Source of the DNA: Ilex aquifolium
Taxonomy: Eukaryota; Streptophyta; Magnoliopsida; Aquifoliales; Aquifoliaceae
Assembly (NCBI GenBank): GCA_951799425.1
Contig: OX637397.1
Span: forward strand, 8,113,001-8,177,000
Direction of reading: 5' to 3'
DNA: 64,000 nt
Shown: positions 1-11,320 of the stretch, piece by piece
Layout of the letters: every line of letters starts with the position of its first letter
Numbering within the stretch: the stretch's first letter is position 1
Made by a program: the position numbers and the translations under genes
Notes under the pieces: model-generated
Seen by the model: only the letters and a program-made list of their open reading frames with translations
Told to the model about the DNA's origin: nothing
Databases searched by the model: none

Positions 1-604
1 TGCCCCATGCCAAAAGCCCCAACACCCAAATAATTGCTAATAACAAAAAGAAAGATACTGAACTACACACCCTAGACTTGTTAAGTTATATATCACTTCA
101 AAGACATTGCACTAATCTTTAATAATTAAACCATCATTGGCCTTTGCATTACCCTTAATCATTACTCGTTACACTTGATCTTAGTCAAAAGGCCAAGAAA
201 GGGATTAATTTTTCATTACACTTACTTGTGCAAAAATAATTAATCCGGGCGGAGGATCTTTCCCAAAAACGCCAAGTCACAATCGAGCAATGCCCACTAC
301 AATTAAACGCACAAGCTAGCTCTCTCCAAGAGGCAAAGGCTTCGGGTGGCCTCCGAGAGACTAACTCTCTTCCCATTGTGGGATCCAATCCCCAAGACCA
401 AATAAAACATGTAAAGATAAATTTCCCACATGCAATTATTGATCCTCAGATAGCACAAATAGTTTCCTTATAGGAAATTCGAATTACCCGAAAATCAGCT
501 CAGAATTCCTCGAAAACCCATCAAATTTTGCATTCTCCGACTAATACAATCAACTGGAAATGCAAAACCAACAAATATTGAGGTAGTAAGAGTTGATTTT
601 GGAC
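1..604. other. Unassigned sequence at left edge
   Basis: AT-rich with a more GC-balanced patch at about 240-400. A 67-codon minus frame lies at 185-388, but it matches no family I know and shows no clear splice sites. If the exon at 605-714 is real, this would be its first intron and possibly a second exon. No repeat structure was seen. Confidence 0.2.
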
Positions 605-714
605 CTGTGTTTGGAATTGCGGAGATTTGGAACAGCCTGAGGAAGACGCGGCCGTGGCTGAGAACTTGACGTTGTTGGATCATTCAAATTGTCCGGCAAG
701 AACGACGACCTCAT
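605..714 (-). CDS. Possible first coding exon of an unidentified leftward gene
   Basis: On the minus strand an ATG at 714-712 opens a frame beginning MRSSFLPDNLNDP, rich in Ser, Pro and Gln. It reaches a possible donor (AG|GTCC) after 36 codons plus two bases. Without splicing the frame runs on to a stop about 17 codons later. The sequence upstream (about 720-1080 read leftward) is a CT/GA-rich leader of the kind seen before plant start codons. I recognise no family and see no convincing second exon in 1-600. The donor is a weak match to consensus. It could equally be chance or a decayed exon. Confidence 0.25.
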
Positions 715-1130
715 AATTTTCCCGAGAAAATCTCATGCTCCAATAATTTCCGGCATTCTCTTCGATAATCGGCGAGAAAAACGAAAATTCTCCGATAAAA
801 TTTCAGATTCGAAGATCGGAGACCATATTTATAATCAATTCGATTATTGAAACGTCTTCGAATTGTGAAATAACTTACGACAGAGAGAGAAAGGATATCG
901 ATAGGCCTTTGTGCATAGAATTGAGAGAGAAAGAGAGACTGTTGCGAAGGGCAAAATCGGAATAAGAAAAGACGAAAAAAGAGAGGAAGAAGAATAAGCG
1001 ATAACAATGGTTTTGTCGAGCGTAGGGTGGGCGTGGGGAGGGGAGTGACTTTGGTTTGGGCGGTGCCTCGGCTTTATTTTGCAGGTAAGGCTCTTTCATT
1101 TATCCACTCACCCAAAAAAAAAAAAAATTT

Positions 1131-1676
1131 GGTTAATTGTATTGGAGGTCCTCAAAGTATGAAATTTGTCTTATTTTGGTTCTCAATATTTTAATTGTAT
1201 CATTTTGATCACTGAATTATTGAATATGTTTTTATATGGTCTCTCAACCAGACAACTTCCAGATTGTTAATATTTTTTTATCATAAACTTGTCACGTAAT
1301 ATTTAAATATGGATAAAAAATAATTTTGATAGATCTTAAACAAAATATGGGGAGCTCTTAACAAAAAATGTGTAATATGAGTAGCTTTTGACCAAAATTT
1401 GAATAGCTCATGATCAAAACTGTGTAATTTGGGTAGCTATTTAACCAAAATTTAAGTAAAAATTTGATCAAGAGTTATTCAAATTATTTTTTTGTCTATA
1501 TTTAAGTTTCACGTGACAAGTTTATGATAAAAAATATTAGCATCCGGGACGTTGTCTACTTGAGGGACCATATAAAAATATATTCAATACTTTAGGGACC
1601 AAAATGATGCAATTGAAATATTGGAGACCAAAATGAGACAAACATCATACTTTGGAGACCTCCAATACAATTAACC
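1131..1676. repeat. Fold-back MITE with long terminal inverted repeats
   Basis: The first ~200 bases (GGTTAATTGTATTGGAGGTC...) reappear as reverse complement at the right end (...GACCTCCAATACAATTAACC). The pairing includes shared inner blocks such as the TATCATAAACTTGTCACGT segment at about 1278-1296 and 1511-1530. The centre is a run of related GTAGCT/GAGCTC phrases. The arms pair imperfectly, so the copy is not fresh. It has no coding capacity. The flanks (CCCAAAAAA on both sides) may be a target duplication but are low complexity. The superfamily is probably Mutator-like or an unclassified fold-back element. Confidence 0.75.
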
Positions 1677-2615
1677 CAAAAAAGATTACTAAACTTTACA
1701 TACACACCTCTAATATTTTTCACTTAATCATATAGACCTCATCACATTTGAGATATTATACTCTGATCCCAGTCAAGAACATTGAGATATTATACTCTGA
1801 TCAACTAACACTACCATTGTCCTCTATTGTGGGAACGAAAATCTCAAGAATCAATGACACCTTGTATGTATCGAATACCAAATTTTTTTTCTTAAAACCC
1901 TATAAAGCGGAATTAGGGTTTACCTTTAAGATCGCTCGGGATTGATCTCGTCTCAGCACGAACGCAGAACCTAACAACGAACGCGGAAGAAAGTTCGACA
2001 AACCTCGCGGCCTTCTATCATATTCCCAAACGTCAGAATTCGAATGCAGTGTGGGCTGCCAAAACCTCCGAACACCTGTTCTCCCTTTCAGCCTCTCTCA
2101 AAAAACGTGAGTAAAAAATAGATACTGAATTAGAGAGCCTAGACGTCTATATATAGGTTACGACAGAAACCCTAAGGAGAAATAAGAATCGGGCTTCCAA
2201 TAGGCTTAGGATTCCTATGTTCAAACCATAACAAACATCCTACAGCCCATTAATAATAAGTCAGTCCACTAAAAAATTATTATTGATCTCCTGAGTCTTA
2301 TCTCAAAATTATATTCGAGCTTCTTATTATTATATGCTTAATAATCTTCCTACGTTTAACATTACAAATGTCAATCAATTAAATAAATTACTGACAATTA
2401 TATTTAATTGACTTCTTTTATTTCTTGAGACCTTACCACTCAACTTATTTGTCATGTCGGATAATTAAATCCACCTGCAGCGTTTGACATGGACAAAACT
2501 TATGAGCTTCTTCAAGAGGACATCATCAACTCATTTAAATACTATGACGTAGTTTTCTTTAATAATTAATTTTCACCATACAAATAACATCGTCTCCCAA
2601 TTCACCGAGCTTATT
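1677..2615. other. Older repeat-like flank on the left of the gypsy element
   Basis: No gene is recognisable. A 19-base phrase (GAGATATTATACTCTGATC) occurs twice at about 1751-1801. At about 2138-2155 the minus strand reads CCTATATATAGACGTC, a TATA-like motif, and a GC-richer block lies to its left (about 1930-2110). This layout resembles a minus-strand LTR promoter region. Together with 11714-12200 it may be one older repeat split by the gypsy insertion. That is inference. Confidence 0.3.
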
Positions 2616-2620
2616 GACTT
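2616..2620. repeat. Target-site duplication GACTT (left)
   Basis: GACTT directly precedes the TGTGACACCC terminus and is repeated exactly after the other terminus at 11709-11713. Five bases is the usual duplication for Ty3/gypsy integrase. Confidence 0.9.
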
Positions 2621-5600
2621 TGTGACACCCCAATTTCCGGGGGTCCTTTATTAACCGTTGACCATCCGTCAACCCGCGGAAATACTCGTGATAGTCGTAT
2701 AACCCGACACCACGTCATTCACATGCTTTTAACCGAATTTACCATCCACAAGATCAATTATACCTCAAATTTTGTCCATTTATGTCATAGGAACCAAAGA
2801 AAACCAAGCCCAAAAGCATGGCTAAGCATTTTGAAAATTTCAAATTTTTGGAAAACCTTCCGGAAGGTTTTGACTCAACCTTCCGGAAGGTTTGCTCACT
2901 GGAAAAGTTCTTCCGGAAGGTTTTTATTAACCTTCCGGAAGGTTTTGCCTTCTGGAAATAGATTGAAAAAAATGAAACGTGTCGGCCTTCCGGAAGGTGT
3001 ACTCAAACCTTCCGGAAGGTTTTGCTCACTGGAAAGGTTCTTCCGGAAGGTTTTTCTTCACCTTCCGGAAGGTTTTGCCTTCTGAAAAATAGATTGAAAA
3101 TGAGACGTGTCGACCCTCCGGAAGGTGTACTCAACCTTCCGGAAGGTTTTACCTTCTGGACCACAATTCTGCTTTAACCTTCCGGAAGGTTTTAGTGACC
3201 TTCCGGAAGGTTTTGCCCAGAATTTCTTCACTCCTTAGTTTTTCAATCCCAATTCAACCAAAACCATTCCATTTCCATCCCAAACATGGATAACTATATT
3301 TTCCACATTATACATGTTCTATACAAGTTCCATAGCATAAAATTCCACATTTTTACACATCAAAAGTGAAATTTTATAAAAGTTTTACAAAACTCAACCC
3401 AAGGCCACAAGCCGGCCCCCTTCATGCTTGATGCTCTCCAAGTGAGCCATCCGCCGGTGCAAAACTCACACCTGAAAATGTTGTCCCACGAAGGGTGAGC
3501 CACGCTCAATAGGATATCCTCCTACAGAGATTACTCCCCAACCTAAGTGCATATGAAATGCGCACACGCAACAAATCAACAAGCATCAACCAATCTAACA
3601 AGAATATATACCTCCATGTTAGAAAGCTACCATGCTATGCTATGTCATGCCATGATTTGAGATGGAACTCACTCATGCACCTTGTCCCGAGTCTTCCCCG
3701 ACTCACACCACACAATGCAAAAGCCAATGTGTATGAACCCGTCTATTGACGGAAAAACCCTCACAATGATCGTTTGAATTAAAAGTTATGTCTTTATAAA
3801 AACCCAATCATTGTTGGAGGCTACCCATTGAATGGGTGTTTTTTATACAACAAAATCTTGTGTCTTCCTGGGCAACGGATTTTGGAATCGCACCGCCGGC
3901 TCCGTGGGCCTATCTACACTTTTTGGACTTGCACCGTCGGAGTGTATGAACCAGTGGTTCCGGGTTTTTCACCCGAGGGAGTGTCTAGCCCTACTTGCTT
4001 TACCCGACACAAGTTTTCCTTATGCAATGCAACCGTGCAACTCAGTCGGATCTTCGATCCCGACTTTCCCGAGTTCACATACCAACCACCAAGATTTGGT
4101 GTTTGATCCACAACACATGCACACACCCACACTCATGCCTATGACCCATGAATGCGATGTCAACTCACCCACACACACTCATGTCTTATAACCATGAATG
4201 TGATGTACCCATGAGAATGCAATGTAATATACCCTTGCATCTTCTCCACATGTTCAATATGTATGAATGCCATATGAACAACTCAACAATAAATCCACAT
4301 ATCCATGGTACTTCATATCATAAGCATATGCATATAAATACCATAATTCAACACTTTGTCAACACCTCGTAAGCATGTGTATATCAACATTTTCCTTAAT
4401 CACAATATCCAAGCATGTTATACATATTTCATGCAAAACATACTTCACATTTTCATCAAAGCATTTACTCAACACCTTCAAAGCATCCAAGATCATGTAA
4501 TCACATAATATACTCAAATTCATCATAAAGCTCCAGAAATCATATTAATTGATTTCTACACAATTATACCAAGATATAATTCATTCTACCCATAACATAA
4601 CCTCATATGTCATAATTTCTCAAGAAATTATCAACAACCATTCCTAAATGTCCTTTTCATTTAGGAATTCACTTTACCCAATTTCCCATATCAATTTTCT
4701 ACACTTCAAGTTTCTTTACGAAATTTACCCATCAAGTAAATTTATTTACCCATTTCATACCAACCTTGCTTAGCACATTTGGTACTCATTTCCCACACAT
4801 GAAATGCATTAGTGGTACATTAAACTAGAGAATGTGATTTAAATCTTGCTACCCATTCTCAATACCCATTTCACCCAAATAACCACAATAGGCAAGTGAT
4901 ACATATATATATACACCTACCCATTCCATATAACCTTCCTAGGTTGGAAATAAACCTAAGTAGGAAGAAAACCCTACCTCTTGTAGCGTGTAGAATCGCC
5001 GTGGGAAGCTCCTAGAACTCAAAGCAAGCTTGAATCCTTCACTTCCAAATTTTCGGCCCTCCAACGTTCGGTGAAAACCGTCGTTTTTGGCACCCACGCG
5101 TAGCCCTCGACGCGTAGAGCAACTCTTGTTCTTGGCCCGAGTCGATTTGAGCGCTAGAACGGAGTAGATCGTAGAGAGAAGGTGGAGTTTTCTCTCATTT
5201 TCCCTCTCTTCTTTTCTCTCGGCTGAAACCGGCTGAATGGTGAAGGAGAAGTCTGATTTTTCAGACTTTAGGCTCCTATTTATATTTTTAGAATACTTGG
5301 CCCACAATTGGCCACACGTCCCTTTTAATTCCGGGTCCGTTTTAATCCCGAAACGATTAAATTTCGCTCCGGTTCGAGTTCAAAATATTTTTATTTTAAC
5401 TTGCCTCTAATATTTCCCCAAACTTTAAAATTTTATAAAAATTTCGTGTACGGGGTCACCCGAGGCCCGTTCGTCTCGTAAAACGCGAAAAATCCGACTA
5501 TCTCGGAATTCAACGAAATTTGACGTGGTAACTAGATTTCGCGAGACGAATCCAACGGTGAAATCCGTTTCGTCATTCGAGATCTAGAAAAATTCAGTTT

Positions 5601-5673
5601 TTCAACTAGTCCCGAAGTGGCAATTCATCTATTGCCCTTGTTCGTCAAAGTTTAAATTTTCCGGGGTTTCACA
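2621..5673 (-). repeat. 3' LTR of the gypsy element
   Basis: On the plus strand it begins TGTGACACCCCAATTTCC and ends CCGGGGTTTCACA. It matches 8626-11708 almost base for base. The differences I see are A/G at 2735, C/A near 5415 and T/C near 5628, plus the absence of one 30-bp unit in the palindrome array. The short open frames inside it recur identically in the other LTR and are not genes. Confidence 0.95.
2862..3215. repeat. Array of TTCCGGAA-centred palindromes (3' LTR copy)
   Basis: There are twelve copies of a palindrome whose best form is AAACCTTCCGGAAGGTTT, separated by roughly 10-45 bp of non-identical spacer. Some copies have one arm altered (for example TTCTTCCGGAAGG or CCCTCCGGAAGG), but the central TCCGGA is always kept. 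A larger block containing GCTCACTGGAAA and CCTTCTG is also repeated. The array lies near the 3' end of the LTR in the transcription sense. Confidence 0.9.
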
Positions 5674-5686
5674 TTCTTTCCCCCTT
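5674..5686 (-). other. Polypurine tract
   Basis: On the minus strand AAGGGGGAAAGAA directly abuts the TGTGAAACC start of the 3' LTR. This is the expected position and composition of the plus-strand DNA primer of an LTR retrotransposon. Confidence 0.85.
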
Positions 5687-5730
5687 AAAAGAATTTCGTC
5701 CCCGAAATTCACACCCTCATGCCCATTCGA

Positions 5731-6426
5731 CTATATGCATAAGTTACAACAATACTGTCTAAATTGTCCCACATGTATACGTCTCACTCCCAGACTAGGT
5801 TCTAGACGCCACCAAGTCCGTCCGTAAAGGCACCACATATCCTGTGCATACAACCTGCAGAATTCCTCCTGTGTGAGGGTCATCCGCCCTGTCAAAAGGC
5901 GTGCCGACTTAGTAAGCCGGTCCACTCTCACTCACACCGCATCATGTCCCCGCGATGTCCGTGGCAAGTGGGTCACAAAACCCATTGTGACATGCTCCCA
6001 CTTCCACTCAGCCACCTCCAAGGGCTAGAGCAGCTCTGTTAGTTTCTAGTGCCCAGCCTTCACCTGTCTACTGACAAGGTTTTCAACGTGTCTCTTTATT
6101 CTACTCCAATAACACTGGTGATGAAGATTATGGTACATCTTCGTGCCACCTAGACGTACCCGGTCCCTGATAGATAACAAATCTGGGTCCTGTTCGTGGG
6201 GATCGATCACTCTGCTCAGTAGGGAAGGCATAGTCACCAAGCTCCCTAAAATACCCTGAGTCTGACCCCGATAATACAGCCCGTACTGTCCCACACTCTC
6301 AAGCATCCGCCACTCTCGGTGAGCCACACTAGCCACAAGTTCCTGTAACTTCCGGCTAAGTGCATTTGTTACCACATTTGCCTTACCAGGATGATAATGC
6401 AAAGTGAAGTCGTAACCCTCCAATTA
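5731..6426 (-). pseudogene. Decayed RNase H / integrase region of the gypsy element
   Basis: The minus frame at 6423-6046 starts with the RNase H end motif YDFTLHYHPGKANVV and NALSRK. It then enters the integrase zinc-binding region (YWSRIKRHVENLVSRQ...), which has lost the residues that should hold its Cys pair. A stop codon at 6426-6424 interrupts RNase H just upstream of LEGYDF. The integrase core start (VDRLTKSARLLTGRMT) appears separately at 5931-5731 and soon runs into unrelated residues, so most of the catalytic core is deleted. The product cannot be functional as read. Confidence 0.8.
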
Positions 6427-7488
6427 TTTCATCCACCTGCGTTGCCTCATGTTAAGGTCCCGTTGTGTAGAGATATATCTCAGACTTTTGTGGTCTGATA
6501 AAGCCTCAAACTTCTCACCATATACGTAGTGGCGCCAAGCTTTCAAGGCAAGATAATGGCCGCCAACTCCATGTCACGTATAAGATAATTTTGCTTGTGG
6601 TTCTTTAGTTGTCCAGAACCATAAGCCACCGTTCTCGCGAACTACATTAATACCGATCCATGTCCGTCCTTAGAAGCATCACAGTTCACTGTGTACTTCT
6701 GTCCCCTCTCCGGAACTACTAGAATAAGAGGTGAAGTAAGCTTCCTCCATAATTTTGGTCATTAGCACCAAAGCGCCCCAAAGTGAAGTATTTGGTCTAA
6801 CGAAGTCCTTGTTTAATAATTCTTGTATTCGGACCTAGAGTTTTCACAACTCTACTGGTTCCATTCTATGCAGAGTCATAGAAATGGGCGATGTACCGGG
6901 ATGCAACTCAATGGTAATTTCTACATTCCTATGTGTAGGTAATCCCGGTAGTTCATCCGAAAAATATCCCCATACTCACAGACAACCCGAGGTAGACCCA
7001 ACTCTTGTCTCACCTCGTCCTCCAAGATAAGGCTCGCAAGCCAACCCATCTACCGTCCGTGCTAACGGAAACCATACACGATTTGGGATAAAGAGTCGTG
7101 CTTTTCCCCCTGGAATTTGAAACAAACACCATTCGGTGTGTAAGCAGTGATCCTCTTACGATCACAATCAACGACGACGCGGTGTGCCGTCAATCAACCC
7201 ATTCTCAGGATGACATCAACTCGACATGTCCACGACCCTAAGGTCCATAGTGAGTAGAGTCCCCGAGATCTCTAACTCACAACCGTCATATCTGATCAAT
7301 GCAGGCCCTAGTCCCTAAGGTGGAATTCACCCCTGAGGACTCTTCTAGGGTTATAATATTTAAAACTGTACCATGCACAAAATATGAAAAATAACGGTAT
7401 TTGACACGATCAAGTCAAATAACACGTGTCCCCATAAATAAGGAATAAGTGATGTACCGTGGGTCGCTGCCTGATCCCCCGACTCACT
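6427..7488 (-). pseudogene. Remnants of protease and the reverse transcriptase/RNase H junction
   Basis: Translated on the minus strand, about 6427-6540 reads like RNase H ([17 protein letters not shown]). About 7050-7290 resembles a gypsy protease (LRVVDMS..., then GVCFKF-like text) but changes frame and carries stops. I find no YMDD-type reverse transcriptase core, so most of RT appears deleted. This is decayed coding sequence between gag and RNase H. Confidence 0.6.
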
Positions 7489-8259
7489 CTATGGTGCAAC
7501 GTCAAAGACCGTCTCCTGGGTCTCCAATGTTGTCGCTTCAGAGTCTTGTTCCTGGCCTTGGCCCATACCTTGGCTCATCCGGTCTGATTGCGGAGTCTCC
7601 GCACGCGGCGTACTAGGGACTTGTACAACGCCCTGTAGTTGGGACTGATTTCTCTGGTCCATAGTGGAATAGGGAAGAACAACACGTGCCTGTGTGAGTC
7701 CCACCGACGACTGGGATTGAGAAGTCTCGGAACTCTGTGAGGTTTGCCTCAGGGGGCAATCCTTCCTCCTATGGCCCGGTTGTCGACAATAGAAACATGT
7801 CTTCTGGCCTCCTTGAAACGTTCCCTTGAATTTCTTCCCTCCTTGGGACAAAAGATTTTGGGCTTGATCCCCCTCCTGTGATCCCTGCCTCTGAGGACAA
7901 TCCCTCCTCTTATGCCCCACTTGGCGACAATGATAACATGGCCCCTGCCCCGCTTGGCTGGGAACCCTGAAGTGCCCACTACTTTGGGAGGTTTGCCCTT
8001 GGCCTTGGCCTTGATAGCCGCGGCCCTGCCCCGATGATTCTTGTGGGCTCGATGTCTTTTGCTTTTTCCATGGCCGTTGATGGCCCATGGAACTTAAACT
8101 CCTTTGGATGGCTTGAGCCCCTTGGCTCAAATTGGCGCTTGCCTGTGCTAGGTTAGCAGCCATCGTACTCATAGCCTCCATATAGGCTTGTTGGTCCAAA
8201 GTTGGTAGTGGTTGGTTGTTCCGTCCACCGCCTAGACGTCCCCTCCCTCTATATGCCAT
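7489..8259 (-). CDS. Truncated gag with two CCHC zinc knuckles
   Basis: Open frame of 256 codons starting at an ATG on 8259-8257. The N-terminus (MAYRGRGRLGGG) is Arg/Gly-rich. Residues 20-60 are Ala/Ser/Gln-rich. Two CX2CX4HX4C zinc knuckles lie at about 108-121 (CYHCRQVGHKRRDC) and 155-168 (CFYCRQPGHRRKDC) in a Gln/Ser/Gly-rich context. The usual gag capsid core between the N-terminus and the knuckles is missing, so this looks like an internal-deletion derivative that kept the RNA-binding part. It is the only long intact frame in the element and lies directly downstream of the primer site. In intact relatives Gag packages element RNA; whether this short form is made or active is unknown. 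Confidence 0.8.
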   Translation of the reverse strand: MAYRGRGRLGGGRNNQPLPTLDQQAYMEAMSTMAANLAQASANLSQGAQAIQRSLSSMGHQRPWKKQKTSSPQESSGQGRGYQGQGQGQTSQSSGHFRVPSQAGQGPCYHCRQVGHKRRDCPQRQGSQEGDQAQNLLSQGGKKFKGTFQGGQKTCFYCRQPGHRRKDCPLRQTSQSSETSQSQSSVGLTQARVVLPYSTMDQRNQSQLQGVVQVPSTPRAETPQSDRMSQGMGQGQEQDSEATTLETQETVFDVAP

Positions 8260-8609
8260 CTACACACATGTCAAATAGCAATGGAGTACTAACTTAATAT
8301 CCCAAGGTAGGGATCAAGTTCAAAACATTGAGAATTCTCTCATCGTGTCCCTAGTAGAGCGAGTGTCTCACACTAGTAGACATTTAACCCATGAACTATC
8401 CCGTTCATCCTTTTTCGAACCCCCAAGGTTATGTTTTCTAAACCTAGTGTTCCTCTTTTCCATAAACATTTTACCATGTATATAATTTAAACATAACACA
8501 TAATCATGTAGCACATAATCATGTAACAAATAAAACACATAACATGAATGTACATGGAATGCAATGGTGTAAACCCATTCCCCTCAAGCCCTAGGTAATC
8601 GTATACCTA

Positions 8610-8622
8610 GGCTCTGATACCA
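8610..8622 (-). other. Primer binding site for initiator-Met tRNA
   Basis: On the minus strand TGGTATCAGAGCC lies three bases after the 5' LTR. TGGTATCAGAGC is the standard plant tRNA-iMet primer site. Confidence 0.9.
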
Positions 8623-8859
8623 AGCTGTGACACCCCAATTTCCGGGGGTCCTTTATTAACCGTTGACCATCCGTCAACCCGCGGAAATACTCGTGATAGT
8701 CGTATAACCCGACACCACGTCATTCACATGCTTTTAACCGGATTTACCATCCACAAGATCAATTATACCTCAAATTTTGTCCATTTATGTCATAGGAACC
8801 AAAGAAAACCAAGCCCAAAAGCATGGCTAAGCATTTTGAAAATTTCAAATTTTTGGAAA

Positions 8860-9250
8860 ACCTTCCGGAAGGTTTTGACTCAACCTTCCGGAAGGTTTGC
8901 TCACTGGAAAAGTTCTTCCGGAAGGTTTGCTCACTGGAAAAGTTCTTCCGGAAGGTTTTTATTAACCTTCCGGAAGGTTTTGCCTTCTGGAAATAGATTG
9001 AAAAAAATGAAACGTGTCGGCCTTCCGGAAGGTGTACTCAAACCTTCCGGAAGGTTTTGCTCACTGGAAAGGTTCTTCCGGAAGGTTTTTCTTCACCTTC
9101 CGGAAGGTTTTGCCTTCTGAAAAATAGATTGAAAATGAGACGTGTCGACCCTCCGGAAGGTGTACTCAACCTTCCGGAAGGTTTTACCTTCTGGACCACA
9201 ATTCTGCTTTAACCTTCCGGAAGGTTTTAGTGACCTTCCGGAAGGTTTTG
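8860..9250. repeat. Array of TTCCGGAA-centred palindromes (5' LTR copy)
   Basis: Thirteen copies, one more than in the other LTR. The extra unit is a direct 30-bp duplication containing GCTCACTGGAAAAGTTCTTC and one TTCCGGAA palindrome at about 8898-8957. In the transcription sense the array lies in U5, 250-640 bp upstream of the primer binding site, so it would be in the 5' leader of the element RNA. Confidence 0.9.
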
Positions 9251-11310
9251 CCCAGAATTTCTTCACTCCTTAGTTTTTCAATCCCAATTCAACCAAAACC
9301 ATTCCATTTCCATCCCAAACATGGATAACTATATTTTCCACATTATACATGTTCTATACAAGTTCCATAGCATAAAATTCCACATTTTTACACATCAAAA
9401 GTGAAATTTTATAAAAGTTTTACAAAACTCAACCCAAGGCCACAAGCCGGCCCCCTTCATGCTTGATGCTCTCCAAGTGAGCCATCCGCCGGTGCAAAAC
9501 TCACACCTGAAAATGTTGTCCCACGAAGGGTGAGCCACGCTCAATAGGATATCCTCCTACAGAGATTACTCCCCAACCTAAGTGCATATGAAATGCGCAC
9601 ACGCAACAAATCAACAAGCATCAACCAATCTAACAAGAATATATACCTCCATGTTAGAAAGCTACCATGCTATGCTATGTCATGCCATGATTTGAGATGG
9701 AACTCACTCATGCACCTTGTCCCGAGTCTTCCCCGACTCACACCACACAATGCAAAAGCCAATGTGTATGAACCCGTCTATTGACGGAAAAACCCTCACA
9801 ATGATCGTTTGAATTAAAAGTTATGTCTTTATAAAAACCCAATCATTGTTGGAGGCTACCCATTGAATGGGTGTTTTTTATACAACAAAATCTTGTGTCT
9901 TCCTGGGCAACGGATTTTGGAATCGCACCGCCGGCTCCGTGGGCCTATCTACACTTTTTGGACTTGCACCGTCGGAGTGTATGAACCAGTGGTTCCGGGT
10001 TTTTCACCCGAGGGAGTGTCTAGCCCTACTTGCTTTACCCGACACAAGTTTTCCTTATGCAATGCAACCGTGCAACTCAGTCGGATCTTCGATCCCGACT
10101 TTCCCGAGTTCACATACCAACCACCAAGATTTGGTGTTTGATCCACAACACATGCACACACCCACACTCATGCCTATGACCCATGAATGCGATGTCAACT
10201 CACCCACACACACTCATGTCTTATAACCATGAATGTGATGTACCCATGAGAATGCAATGTAATATACCCTTGCATCTTCTCCACATGTTCAATATGTATG
10301 AATGCCATATGAACAACTCAACAATAAATCCACATATCCATGGTACTTCATATCATAAGCATATGCATATAAATACCATAATTCAACACTTTGTCAACAC
10401 CTCGTAAGCATGTGTATATCAACATTTTCCTTAATCACAATATCCAAGCATGTTATACATATTTCATGCAAAACATACTTCACATTTTCATCAAAGCATT
10501 TACTCAACACCTTCAAAGCATCCAAGATCATGTAATCACATAATATACTCAAATTCATCATAAAGCTCCAGAAATCATATTAATTGATTTCTACACAATT
10601 ATACCAAGATATAATTCATTCTACCCATAACATAACCTCATATGTCATAATTTCTCAAGAAATTATCAACAACCATTCCTAAATGTCCTTTTCATTTAGG
10701 AATTCACTTTACCCAATTTCCCATATCAATTTTCTACACTTCAAGTTTCTTTACGAAATTTACCCATCAAGTAAATTTATTTACCCATTTCATACCAACC
10801 TTGCTTAGCACATTTGGTACTCATTTCCCACACATGAAATGCATTAGTGGTACATTAAACTAGAGAATGTGATTTAAATCTTGCTACCCATTCTCAATAC
10901 CCATTTCACCCAAATAACCACAATAGGCAAGTGATACATATATATATACACCTACCCATTCCATATAACCTTCCTAGGTTGGAAATAAACCTAAGTAGGA
11001 AGAAAACCCTACCTCTTGTAGCGTGTAGAATCGCCGTGGGAAGCTCCTAGAACTCAAAGCAAGCTTGAATCCTTCACTTCCAAATTTTCGGCCCTCCAAC
11101 GTTCGGTGAAAACCGTCGTTTTTGGCACCCACGCGTAGCCCTCGACGCGTAGAGCAACTCTTGTTCTTGGCCCGAGTCGATTTGAGCGCTAGAACGGAGT
11201 AGATCGTAGAGAGAAGGTGGAGTTTTCTCTCATTTTCCCTCTCTTCTTTTCTCTCGGCTGAAACCGGCTGAATGGTGAAGGAGAAGTCTGATTTTTCAGA
11301 CTTTAGGCTC

Positions 11311-11320
11311 CTATTTATAT
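11311..11320 (-). promoter_or_regulatory. TATA box of the gypsy 5' LTR
   Basis: ATATAAATAG on the minus strand, about 390 bp from the LTR's 5' terminus and followed by a GC-richer stretch. The same sequence occurs at the matching place in the 3' LTR (near 5276-5285). The start site would be near 11285. Confidence 0.6.

Noticed and set aside
2862-3215. Regularly interspaced palindromic repeats that superficially resemble a CRISPR array
   Set aside because: Spacers vary widely and are partly repeated, the units are perfect short palindromes, and the array sits inside a plant LTR.
3558-4372. Frames of 63, 92, 119 and 74 codons in the LTR (repeated at 9593-10407)
   Set aside because: They are in a long non-coding LTR, oppose its transcription sense, lack domain resemblance, and are identical in both LTRs only because the LTRs are.
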